Assembly (NCBI RefSeq): GCF_017654505.1
Contig: NC_054559.1
Coordinates: 4,640,281-4,704,280, forward strand
Source: Polyodon spathula
Lineage: Eukaryota; Chordata; Actinopteri; Acipenseriformes; Polyodontidae
Direction of reading: 5' to 3'
Length of the DNA stretch: 64,000 nt
The translations under genes were made by a program, and so were the position numbers. Below the pieces are notes generated by a model, which had not been told where the DNA came from, made no database searches, and saw only the letters and a list, made by a program, of their open reading frames with translations. Positions 47,335 through 58,552 of the stretch are shown here, in pieces (position 1 is the stretch's first letter; each line of letters begins with the position of its first letter).

Positions 47335-48980
47335 AAGGCTTCTATTGCTGCGTTGGTACAGGCACCTAATTTAGCGCTCCTGTCCAAGCCTTCTGCTCCA
47401 ACAAGCAGTGTCGAGTCTCGGCGGTGATCCTCAAGCGTGCCTATTCAGCCAGTGTGTTCGCTGCATGGCTGGGCAACTTTAACAGCATTCTGGTAGCCTA
47501 CGAGTCACATTTGCTGACAACCACAGGCCATCACCACAACAACTGGATGAGTTGTGCCTGATCAATAAGAACCTGTTCCGTGCTAAACTGAATGGGCAGA
47601 TGGTGGGTAGAAACCTGGTTGCGCTGGTAGCAGCATGCAGGCAGCTTTGACTTTCCCAGGCAGGCACGCCTGGTCGTGACAAAGCACCACTGTTGGATGC
47701 CCCTATTACACCGGGGCATACCTTTGGTCCCGCGTTGAACGAGATGCTGCAGCGCAGGAAGCCATGAAGGAGCTGGGGTGAATGCTTGCAAAAAAGCGAC
47801 CACCTGAAGTGCGTAAACCAGCAGCAAGGAGGATATAATAACTTCTGGCACCTGGTGTTCCACTGTCCGGCACAGAGACGAAAGCCTTAGACCAAGCCAC
47901 AAGGTGAGCAGCGGTCCTAGGGGTTTGCTGCCACAGGCCCAGGGCCCCTTCTGAGGGAGACATCTGGAGTATTTTGGTCAGTGCACCATGGACATTTGGG
48001 TGCTTACTACCATTCAAACCTGCTACTCTCTGCAGTTCAAGCATGGACCCCTCCCTTTTAGGGTGTGATGCCAACATCAATCACAGACCCTCAAGAAGGT
48101 GCAGTGGTCTAGCTCTGCTGCAAAAGAGGTCTATTTATATGGTACATCCCCTCTAGTTAGAGGAAGGGTTCTGCTCCAGGTACTTCCTGGTGCCCAAGCA
48201 GGATGGTGGCCTCAGACAAATTCTTGATCTCAGACAGTTCAACCTGTATCTGAGCTGAAGGAGGTTCAAAATGTTGACAATGCAACAGATGTTGCAGTCA
48301 ATCAGACCAGGCGACTACTTCACCACAATGGACCTCAAAGACGCCTATTTCTATCTCTATAAAACTAGCACATAGGAAGTAACTGTGGTTCGCCTTTCTG
48401 GGAACATCATACGAGTTACGGGTCTTGCCGTTTGGCCTCTCTCTAGCTCCCTATGCCTTTTCAAAGTGCATGGAAGCTATTCTGGCCCCACTAAGACTCA
48501 AAGCCATCAGAGTTCTCAATTATTTGGACGACTGACTCATTTGTGCTCAGTCTGCAGCTCGGACAGATGCTCACACAGAACTGGTCACCGGCCACCTTCA
48601 ACGGTTGGGCCTTACAGTGAATCATGCGAAGAGCAAGCTCACGCCTTCTCAGCCAGCCTCCAATCTGGAAGTGTGCTGGACTCCAGGTCCATGCTGTCCA
48701 CTCTGTGATGGCAGAGTGCATAGACTAGCAGTCTGTTTAGAGCTCTTTCAGTGTGGAATGGAACCCCCTTAGCAAGGTCTTCACATCAATATTTTGGAGC
48801 TGCAGGCAATTTACCTGGCTTGCAGAAATTTAGAAATTTATGCAGGAGGTTCGAAAGAGACACGTGCTTGTCTATACAGACAACACAACAGCGATGGCTT
48901 AAACAACCGCCAAGGAGGCTTGCGGTCGCCCAGTCTCCATCATGTGGATAACAAGCTTTTCCTGTGGGCGCATGAGAACC

Positions 48981-49560
48981 TGTATTGGATTTATTCTCTG
49001 CTATCCAAAGAGACTCAGGATTCAGGTTTATTATCAGCTGTAGATATTTTAATCAATGTATTTAATCAAAGATACTGTTGTAGAAAGAAGGGTTACATTA
49101 GATGTTATACGCTGTTACAAGATAGGGTGTGTCTCTAGTTGGAATGTCACAGAAGTTTGTGATAAGGCCTTTTGTTCATTACATGTGGTTCCAGCTGTGC
49201 TGCAGCCTACCAGAACCAATTGTCCTGGGCAGTTCTTTCCTGGGGCCTGGGTGTAAATCCTTTGATCTGATGGGGTGTCGACTGTGGTGTAACTTCTCTC
49301 CTGTCTCAGGCAATCTTTCTTTATCACAGCACAAGATAGAATCAGAACAGAGACAGTCTCAGAGTTATCAAAGTTGGTGTCCTGGGGATGGGGGAACACT
49401 GTTCTTCACAAGCCCAAAGGGCCAGCTGCAGCTGATGCAATCACTGCTTGCTACAGTCTCAAAAGCACCTCGTATTCAATTAAATGTATATAGAAATGCA
49501 GGATGCACACGTAACACACAAGATTTAAAGTTTGTCAGAATTAAATAATTTTCCTCTTCA
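48981..49560. mobile_element. LTR-like insertion in DIRS relic B, 5-bp TSD
   Basis: The insertion starts TGTATTGGATTTATTC and ends CCTCTTCA, 580 bp, with GAACC duplicated at 48976-48980 and 49561-49565. DIRS relic A has the uninterrupted site, proving the insertion. It has TG...CA ends but no readable gene, so a solo LTR is likely. Orientation is undecided. Confidence 0.75.
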
Positions 49561-49847
49561 GAACCTCCTCTCACTGCGGGCAATGCACCTGCGCAGTGGA
49601 CCTCCTCTCAAGGGGAATCCCCAGCAGCTTTCCCAGTGCCTCATTTGGGGGAGATTCAGGAGAGTAGAGATAGATCTCTTTGCCTCCCAGGAATCGACTC
49701 ACTGTCCCCTTCGGTTCTCGCTCGCAATAGATGCCTTGACACACCAGTGGTCGACACAACTGTTATATTCCTTCCCACTGCTCGCCATGCTCCTGCTGTG
49801 TCTGGAGAAAATCAGACAGGACCAGGCTAAGGTGTTCTTAGTAGCCC

Positions 49848-50575
49848 TGTGGAAGGGTGGTGGGTAAGTCACTGACACAAGAGGCAGACAGGTGGATTTG
49901 GCAACACCGCACAGGTGCCCAGTTTTATTCTCTGGTGCTATTTTTAATTTTATCCCGCAGATGGTGCTTTGGGTCCGTGGTCTGATTTACCAACGATGGT
50001 AAACAGAACCACGGGCGTACCAAGCGATGGTACACGATACCGGCGCCCTTGCAGGTGCTCAAAGAAATAATAATGAAAACGGAAGGCAAAAATAACAAGG
50101 GAAAAAATAACACAATAACAAAACTACAAATAAAAGGTGCTGCACTCTGCAGCAATATCCCGGTAGTCGCTGCCCATGCGAGCCGGATCTCCGTCCTACA
50201 CTGCCGGCTACCTAGCCTGCTCTGTTATACTTTTAAGGGGTCTGCCCAAGGGTTCCCCGCCCTCACTGTCTCGCTGTGACACTTTCGTGTCTTTTTCTCT
50301 CCCGGCTGGTTCTCGGTCCGCGACCAGCGGTTCCGCACTCTCAGCGCGTCTATAAAGGCAGACCTGAGGAAACAGCAGAGCGTTATTTTATAGGACCAAC
50401 AATCTCTCAAGACTCGCCTCTCAGCCATTCAGAGAGGGGAAAAGTCCACACACCCACTTTCCCACCTCCCCGTGTCACTGCCATGACTCACAGGCGGTTG
50501 TTGGACGACTGCTGCCCTCTTCCTGCAGCCCTGTGAACACGCCAGCAGAGTCAGCACAGATTTCTCCCTGCTACA
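49848..50575 (-). mobile_element. Solo LTR in DIRS relic B, perfect 5-bp TSD
   Basis: The insertion is 728 bp with AGCCC duplicated at 49843-49847 and 50576-50580. Read on minus it starts TGTAGCAGGGAGAAATCTG and ends CCCTTCCACA. A minus-strand AATAAAACTGGGCACC lies near 49920, which sets the orientation and recalls the poly-A region of family 1. The DIRS coding text resumes directly with APYWPRRFSALMQ. Confidence 0.9.
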
Positions 50576-51430
50576 AGCCCCTTATTGGCCTAGGAGGTTT
50601 TCAGCCCTGATGCAGCTCGAGCAGCCAGCCATGGAGCCTGCCCAAGCGCCATGACCTGCTCAGTCAGGCATGGGGGACCTTTTGACATCCCAACCCAGAG
50701 CCTGCTGCTCTGGGTCTGGCCCCTAAACAGCTGGAGTTGAGCTTTATAATAGGGTCATTGACACCCTGCAGAATGCCAGAGCACTGTCCATGTGTTCCCA
50801 GTATGGGTACAAATGGGTTGTTTTCCCGACGTAGTGTCTGTCTCATAGGTTCAACCCCATGACATGTCCCGTGCCAGTTATACTGCAATTTCTGCAGGAT
50901 CTTTTCAACAAAGAGAAATCCCCATCCTGTCTGGCATCTATTTCAACTTGCTATGTCAAAATTAACTCGACCTCCCCAGGAGCTCACTTCCTGGCTGGGC
51001 AATTTTTGAAAGGAGCTCGGCAGCTTTGGCCGCCTATGAAGGATATTGTTCCTTGCTGGAGGCTAAACATGGTGCTTGAAGCATTCATGAAGCGTCCATT
51101 TGAGCCCTTGCATTTAGTTGAACTTAAAGCAACATTCTTGTTTGCAATCACCTCCACAAAGCGGGTGAGCGAGATTCAGGCATTCTCAATTGCGAAAGCC
51201 TGTTTCATTTTTGCATAAGCCAGGACAAAGGTTACGCTCAGTACCAATCCTGCTTTTTTGCCAAAAACTATTTCGGCATTTCATGTCAACCAGTCTGTGG
51301 AATTGAATGCTTTCCATCCATCTCCTTTCCAGTCTGATAGAGAGCAGCAGCTCCATACGCTCTGTCCTTTGTGGGCACTAGCGTATTATGCTGACAGGAC
51401 AATTGTAAATTGCTATTGCTATAAAAAGAC

Positions 51431-52759
51431 TGGCATTACATTTCAAGTTTTAGATTCACAAATTATTATAAAGAAAACAAATTTTTTTTCTAAACTAGTG
51501 CTGACAGTTTTCTAAATTGTTTCTTAGGCCACACAGCTCATACATTCTCAGATAACCAAACCGATATCTTGTTTCAGGTCTGCCGATAGTAGTGACTTAT
51601 TTCAATCACGTAAACAAAGCAAATACATTGCGTCAAGTTTACACAGCAGTTAACTCGTTTACAGTTTCAAATGATACACGCACACACAGCACTAGCAACA
51701 ACCAGGGAAAGGAAGGACAGAATACACATACAGATACAGAAGTGGCACTCCTGTTATGCTGCTCTCCATATACTGTACATATTTTCACTTGCAACAATTG
51801 CCATGAAATACATTGCTACAGTCCTTGTGAAAATAAATGTTCATAATTATTTAAAGTAAAGTTTGAATATTTTGTATTTGAAGTCAAGTGCTCATGAATA
51901 TCAAAGCTTTTCTGACTGCCGGGGAGGATTTTTGTGGCGGGATTTTAACTTTTGGACTGTTTTTCTTGTTCCGAACGAAAATTAAAAAATGGCCAGGAAG
52001 AATGACAGCAGTCGCAAAACCCCAATTCTGACAGTATGAGGAATGTTATGCAAATGAAGTGGGTACCTAATTAACATACATCCTGGTTCTGCCTGTTTCA
52101 AAAAGTGGTGGGAACCGATTTAAAACAGGCTCGGTCTAAAAAAAGGGTCTAATGTGGGTGCAGTGACTCTGACTACTAGGCGATGGAGTCCAATATGCTG
52201 CTAGAGATTGCTACGATTTTAGATGGAAGCAGCCGTTTTTGTGATTTAATAGGTGCTGGACTTAACTATAGCCTACTCATTTTCAAAATAAACATTTTCA
52301 AAGACGCACGCTACGTTTCTGAAGACACACATTTTTTGCCATGCTTAAAAAAGGTGCGTGCTTGATACACAAAATGCACCCTACTTTTAGAAAGATGCAC
52401 ACTTTATACAAAAAATGCACACTACTTTTAGAACACACTGTAATATATATTATTATATATTATACTTTTTTATTACTTTTCAGCATACTTTTTGTTTTCG
52501 TTTTGTATTTCGGATCCAATGTACAATCAACTCTAGCAATTCAGTCATTCATTTGTGTAACATTTACACAACAGTGTGTGCCACATTACGCAGGTGTTTC
52601 CTTGCAGATGCATATTGCAGGTTTAATACTGACACCACTGCTAAGAAATATAAGGAATTTAACTAGAACTGCCAGACAGTTTTATGGCTCCCAAGCCCCA
52701 GTATCAGAACCCGTCTAAGTGTGTTTAGTTCTCAATGTGCCAAGTTTAAAATCAGCAAC
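51431..52759. other. No gene recognised
   Basis: AT-rich; the part 52290-52450 has short ATGCACACT/TTTTAGAA direct repeats. Nothing nameable. Confidence 0.45.
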
Positions 52760-53310
52760 TTCAACTGTTCCACAGAAGATTTTGAAAGTTTTTTTTTCAA
52801 AAATGTGTCAGGCAGCCATCTTGTTTAATGCAAGTTTCTTAAAAGTCAGTTGTATTGCTACAGTGTGAAGGATGATGCTTTTGAAGTTTCTAGTTAGTTA
52901 AGTAAACCGTTTGTCAACTGAGGCAGTTTTAAATTTCAGACGGAAACATACACCTGGCGGCCATCTAGTTTTATAAAACAACCATTTTGACAAATAGCAG
53001 CAGTTTACTGTTAAGGACGCATTTCGATAAGATTTGGGGCAGCCATTTTGACGTTAAAATTTATCGCAGAAATTTCTGCTTTGCAAACTTGATGCGGGTT
53101 TGGATGCTGATGATATATGCCAAGTGTCAGATCAATGGCTTCACCGGTTTTCAAGAAGAAGATTTAGAAAAGTTTCTAAAAATGCGGCAAACGGCCATTT
53201 TCGTTTCTGGTCAACACAATTTTTTTAAAAGTCAGTTGTATTAATACAGTATCAGGGAAGATGCTTGTAAAGTTTCGAGTTAGTCAAGTAAATCGTTTGT
53301 CAACTGACCT
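52760..53310. repeat. Unclassified repeat with an internal 80-bp direct duplication
   Basis: The sequence at 52842-52921 (AAAAGTCAGTTGTATTGCTA...) recurs at 53228-53307 with about 85 percent identity by eye. GCAGCCATCTTG or GGCCATTTT motifs recur at 52812, 52970, 53040 and 53190. No coding frame is recognised. Confidence 0.6.
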
Positions 53311-54171
53311 GCTAAGTCAGAACCTGATCAGGCACACAGCCTCGAAACAGCAGCAGTTTAAAATTTTGGGAAGAAAAAAAAACTTTAACAACTAATGAAA
53401 TAAACACTTTTGCTGGCAATGGTTGTCCGTACAAGAAGAAATAGTAACAGAACGTTTGAGTTGAGTTCCACCATAGGCCCATCAACCTCGGCAGTAAACA
53501 TGAAACTGTTGTGTAACATGGCTTTGGCCCGCCAGGATCATTTCCATGGAGGGCCTCTCATCAGCACTAAGAAACCTTATCTATTTATAGGCCCTTTTCA
53601 TTGAGTCCTGACCTGCACACACCTGTGATTAGCTAGTCTGTTAACCCTTTCATGGTGTGTGACACATTTTAAAGTGCTATCAAGTCTGTTCACTAAATGC
53701 TCTGAATTTAACCTTTGCTAAACCCTGCTGCTTTATTTGCATGTATCTTGTTTCAACACTTTGTAGTTGCAAAAACTGTTATGTGGACTTGTTTTGAAAA
53801 TAGTTTTGTTGCCATGGAAACCTGTTTGAGGCTATCAATTAGGTGATGAGGGATGGAGTGGTGACTTCGCTTGATTAGTATACTGTAACTGTGTTATGAG
53901 CAATGACAAGGACGATTTAAACAGAAACATTCCAGAAGCTTTTATCATACAGGAAGTCAGAATTTAGAAATGTATTGGTGCCTAATATGATTAGCAGCTT
54001 AATCATCATCATCATCATCCTCATCGTCATCATTTTTGCAATAAAACACATTTCTTAGAAAAGTATATAAATACAGTTTTACTCATCTCAAAACCATGTG
54101 CTGCATCCACTAACTAGTGAATGTACGTTAAATTAGAAGATCCCTTTTTTGCATTGTATGTTGCCATGTGA
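53311..54171. other. No gene; short (ATC)n at 54002-54032
   Basis: Nothing else recognised. Confidence 0.45.
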
Positions 54172-54280
54172 TGTGTCATGTGTTTCACTAGACCTATATA
54201 AGCGGTGTGAGAGTTGGGTGCAACTATTCAGCAATGATCATGGGAAAGCAGAAGGACCTCAGTGACTTCACAAGTAGTAT
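54172..54280 (+). mobile_element. Tc1-like transposase start fragment
   Basis: A TATATAAGC stretch is followed by an ATG at 54240 and the text MGKQKDLSDF, which resembles the start of one Tc1 transposase family (MGKxKDLSEFERG). The similarity ends after about ten codons, so this is a short relic. Confidence 0.4.
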
Positions 54281-55969
54281 TTTCATTTTAAATAATCATA
54301 TCTGATACAGCACACAATCAATTTCTTGGGCCATTTCACCTGTAGAGTGATATTGTCCCACCCCCTCAGGGCCTTCTTTTCCTGTAGCCAGTTAGATGCT
54401 TTGACCACACTGCTGAGGTGAAGTGACCAAGGAAAGCAGTACCAGACTTCCTGGAAGGCAAGGTGAAGCAAACAAGTTTACCCTAGTGTAATACCAGGTG
54501 CCATGTTTTAAGATTAAAATACATGTTTTCTATAACGTGTTTCTTTCAAAACTGCATATTGGAGATTTTTGTAGGTAATGGATGTGCAAATTGGTTAAGA
54601 TTTATGGTACTGTATTATTTTGTTAGCTATAATTACAATATCCCACAATGCATAGCTCACAGCAGTGGTGTTTGTTCGTTGATAGAATATCATCACATGA
54701 CCTTTTAAATGTGCAAACATTTCAGATTAGGGGAATTTCTAATTTTACTTACATTCTTCAACTGTACATTGTCAAATGCAGTTTCATTTTGTTCCACTAG
54801 GTGTCTCAAGCTAAAACTGCAGTGACAGATAAATCTGAAAGGTGCTATTTAAATTGCAGCAGCCTAGATAAGTTTTGCACAGGCTGTTTCAATACTTTTA
54901 AACCGGACAGCATTCAATTTCACAGCAAATATAACCGTTTAAAAGCTGCATACAGTATATGTGATAGTATAGAAGAGTGCTATGCAGGAATGTAGTCACA
55001 ATGGAAATAATTATGGAACACAACAGTTTTCAGTGATTATTCAGATTTTGTATTTTTCATATAGCAGCTTAAAATGTATTTTCTTACCGTGCCAATACCT
55101 TGGTGATGTATGCCGTCATTGTGAGTGGTTCTTACGGAAATACAGTGACGTTTCTATAAATCTACGTTCAGGGGCTCTTATGGTCTTACCTAAGTTCAAA
55201 AGCCAATCATCCAAAGTGTCTCAATAGAATTAAGAGCCAGTAATTTAGCAGTAATTCATCAAGTCACCTGTTTTGCTGACACAACGTAAAGCCAAGTTCA
55301 CTAACCTGCTCTACCTGAGATATGTCTGTGACAGGTAACTAGAAAAGCAGCTCCTGAACCCCCAGACAGTAGTCCTTGTAAGAACCACTGAGAATCATTG
55401 CAAACAGCATACAAAGCATAACAAGGAACCGACTCCTTAAATGGCACATTGAAATGTGATTTATTAAAAAAAAAAAAAAAAAACATGCTGCTATAGTCTT
55501 TAATACACAGATACGCCAATCAAAGAAGCAAAGGTAGAATTGAAACACGACTCTTTAAATGTTGAGCTCTGTCATTGTACTTTTAGTGTTGCAGCAGTGA
55601 TTGCTCATGGGAAATCTCATCAGGGGGTTGCCCATCCTATATTTAATTAGCATTACAATGGAGTCAATAGAAACGCAAACTCTGCGTCACCTCCTCTAAT
55701 ACTTCAATAGACATTTTACCAGACTTAGTATAGAAGGCTATTGGTGGAAAATGAAAGGTGTATGTCTTATGACATATGGCAGCTGACTGGAAAACAGCTT
55801 GTTTGAAATGTTCTCTCTTGCTAAATCTGAAGCTGCCACCGGCCCCAGCCGCCCCTGCAGTGTACTACAAAGGAAACACGGTGCTTTGAGTGCGTGCCTC
55901 AATCGTTGAATGAGAAAACAGTAAGCCCACAATCGCACCCCCGCAACATTCCATTGGCTCCTGTCTATT
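54281..55969. other. Intergenic; no gene recognised
   Basis: A poly-A run lies at 55465-55482. The frame at 54801-54995 follows an acceptor-like TTCCACTAG, but its protein is not recognised. Confidence 0.4.
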
Positions 55970-56323
55970 CCAGTTCCGTTTGGATTGGTCTAGAAAAAAA
56001 TGACGTGACTGATTAAAGCTTGCCGTCACCGAGGGGCGAGTAAAGCCTTGCAGCTTCCTGTGAGCTCTACTCTCGATATTTATAATTATTCGGTATTTTT
56101 GTTTTGTTAAATTAATTATTTTAAATAATCGCATAAAACGGTCTGATCACACAGCTGTGTATACGTTCAGTCAAATTGCCTGAATCTTCTGGCGTGTGTT
56201 ATTTACTGGCTCCTACAGGCAAGGATTATTGTAAATCCTACAGGTTTTTTTTTTTATTTGGCTGCAACGTTGTGAACATCGTGTGTGAAGTGTTAAGCAA
56301 AGAGTTACTCATCGGGAATCAAT
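55970..56323 (+). promoter_or_regulatory. Probable promoter and 5' UTR of the MAP2K3-like exon
   Basis: The segment before the mini-exon is free of recognised repeats. It contains an inverted CCAAT box (ATTGG near 55984), a TGACGTGA CRE-like site at 56001-56008 and another GCCGTCACC nearby. A further inverted CCAAT (ATTGG) occurs just upstream near 55953. No TATA box is obvious at a fixed distance. The transcription start cannot be placed. Confidence 0.35.
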
Positions 56324-56348
56324 ATGTCACTGCCTCATAAAACCACTG
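56324..56348 (+). CDS. MAP2K3: Candidate first coding exon of a MAP2K3/MAP2K6-type kinase
   Basis: The ATG opens eight codons (MSLPHKTT) plus one base, then a perfect GTAAGT donor. MAP2K6 and the MAP2K3 core start with a similarly tiny exon (MSQSKG or MPQSKG type), with the glycine split by the intron in the same phase, and the split codon here also begins with G. In human, NATD1 and MAP2K3 are adjacent and divergent, and this exon lies upstream of NATD1 in the opposite orientation. MAP2K3 is a dual-specificity MAPK kinase of the p38 pathway. The kinase-domain exons would lie beyond 64000, since none is seen in 56349-64000. Identity rests on synteny, phase and donor, not on sequence length. 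Confidence 0.45.
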
Positions 56349-57716
56349 GTAAGTTATATCATGATTTCCTACAGGATTGCTTGCTTGAATAAGGACCGCG
56401 TTTGTTTCACTGGTACCTGTAATATGCTGACGTATTCCCTCCTAATCAAGTAGGAAGTGATCTGGTCTTTGCGAAGTACCAAATCAAAAAATGTGTAAGA
56501 ATGTTTTTTACTTGTAGTACAGCGGGAGTAGTTTTTCTGTTGTCCTATCCCACCACGAATTCCCATCTATTTCGATTACGCAAACCATTTCCAGGTTGAA
56601 CCATCCTACCGGCTACTTTGTGTGCATGTGGAAATTTAAAACGACTGCAAATTCAATTTGACTCGGACTGGGTGACGACGAGTTACTAACCTGTGTTTAA
56701 TGTCGATTCCAAATTAGGGTTCTGATAACCATTCATGCTTTTGAAGTTGTGTTTTTAAATGTTAATTTACATTGTGGTATATTCAAAAAATAAATGTATG
56801 ATTGAGCAGCCCTCTCAAGAAAACATTTGATTTGGATTGACAATCGGACACTTTCACGTGTCATGATGCCAGGAGTGGAAGATGGGTCTGTAGGTCAAGC
56901 CCCACAGCACACACTTAGTATTTTATATATACTGTATAGATGTGTGTGTGTACACAGACAATGAGGGTTGATCCACCAATTCCAGACACAGTAACCGAAA
57001 CCCGTGTAGTCGATTGGCACATGTTTTGTTGTTTCTATGTTACACCAAGTTCACACTAGAATTATTTCCATTGCTAGCATGATAGCAGATATAATTGATG
57101 ATGCGGTAATACTATTCATTTATTATGGGAAACAAGTTGAGCACTAGGGCGAGCTGGGGTCAGCTGCTTACACTCTGTCTGTTTTGAACAAGAAGGCTGC
57201 GTCTTGCATCCCTGCTCGAGTTGTTTTTTTTTAATATTTGTAATTTGTTTTCGTTTCCTGTTGATCGTGCTCCTGTACTGTAGTTAGGGGGTGAGTCATC
57301 ATGAGTTTGATACTTGTGAACGGGGCGGCTAAATGAGCTCTCAGTATGGTTGTGTCGCCATGAGCAGGAATGTGTGGGAGGCTGTGCTGCTGCCTTAAGG
57401 TTTGCTGCCACTCTGAAGGGTGCAGTTATTGGAAACTCCTCTATAGCCACAGTGTCACTGTGGAAACCATTCCAGGGAAGTTACCTGACTTTTTTTTCCA
57501 AACGAACTAACTCGATACATTTAGAAGTGAGTCCTACGTGAAAACCACAAATATGTGCCGCCGCACTTAGCATCACTAGTCAAGGCTGAATCCTCAATCG
57601 TAAATGTTTACCGTAATCTAGAGACAAAGCTGTGAGTAATAAGTAATGCCTTGTCTTCACTGCACTGTGTGTCTGAATTAAATGGCAGAGGATGAGTAAC
57701 CGTAACAGGAGTCAAG
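56349..57716. other. Presumed intron 1 of the MAP2K3-like gene; nothing recognised
   Basis: No kinase exon and no clear transposon is seen. (TG)n is short, near 56941. Confidence 0.4.
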
Positions 57717-58062
57717 TCGTGTCCACACTGGACGCGAGCAAATAATAAAGAAGTCACTGCAGTCAAATAAGAGTATCCAGACCAGCAGCGAGCGAAGTCG
57801 CTTTGAGTGTCACGTAGAACCTGTTTCTATTTTTTTTCGTCGCGCGACTGAAATGAAACTGACCAATTAGAACAAGGTTAACACCGATGACAACGTCAAA
57901 CGTACGCCCTAAAACAAGGCACACTTCAAAACAAGTTATTCATGTACAACGAAAATTTATGAGGTGCAGCAGTATCCACTACTATATGATTGCAAATTAA
58001 TCGACTATAAAGACATCCAGAAGAAAGACAACGTCTTGGTGGCTTGCAGGCGGTGCATTTAA
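57717..58062 (+). mobile_element. Possible Harbinger/PIF relic with MADF-like fragment
   Basis: GTGTCCACACTGGACGCGAG at 57719-57738 resembles ends of fish PIF/Harbinger elements as I recall them. From 57955 a 35-codon frame reads IYEVQQYPLLYDCKLIDYKD then IQKKDNVLVACR and a stop, similar to the first helix region of a MADF domain (EVQxYPxLYDxxxxxYKD). Other parts of such a protein are absent. Assignment is tentative. Confidence 0.4.
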
Positions 58063-58496
58063 TTTAGCAGCACTAAGACATTTTCTTTCCGATTAAGATT
58101 TATTAATAAGCAAAAATAAACCAGACCATACATGCAGCAATATATCCAGCATTTAAATGAAAAAAATGTGCACTTTTGCTAGCTTTTAAATATGACACAA
58201 AAAGGTCCTGCATTCACACAGCTTGAACATGTGACCTCATTAAGCTATGTTTTTTTTTTTTTTTTTTTTTTTTGGGGGGGGGGGGGGTTGGTTTATTTTT
58301 TTGATAAATAACGTTTTGTTCACTAAATTGTTCTCTGGCATAAATCCGTGACAACAAGAAGGTCTTACATATGCATAAAGTGAAGTTTTGTGGATTATGA
58401 GCCGCATTTATAAAGCTTTTTCTGTCAAGTTCACCAGATTTTTTAAAAGGAAAAACTAAATAAAAGTATATAATACAAGGTAAGTGGTGACCTGCA

Positions 58497-58552
<56 letters not shown>

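Larger units (their letters stand above)
47335..51430 (+). mobile_element. DIRS-type retrotransposon relic B, split by two LTRs
   Basis: Order on plus: gag-like end (about 47335-47800), RT (about 48100-48760), RNase H (48790-48980 continued at 49561-49800) and tyrosine recombinase (50859-51420). RT shows the LNYLDD box near 48513-48530, with a stop replacing the next Trp. RNase H shows IDLFASQESTHCPLRFSL. The recombinase shows PVPVILQFLQDLFNKEKSP, FLKGARQLWPPMKDIVPCW and FLFAITSTKRVSEIQAF, whose Arg is the first catalytic residue. The C-terminal His and Tyr are not seen. Frameshifts and stops make it inactive. It is homologous to the relic at 10300-12800. Confidence 0.87.

Noticed and set aside
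54801..54995. Possible exon after an acceptor-like TTCCACTAG
   Set aside because: The 64-codon text is not recognised, no clear donor or partner exon was found, and codon content is unremarkable.
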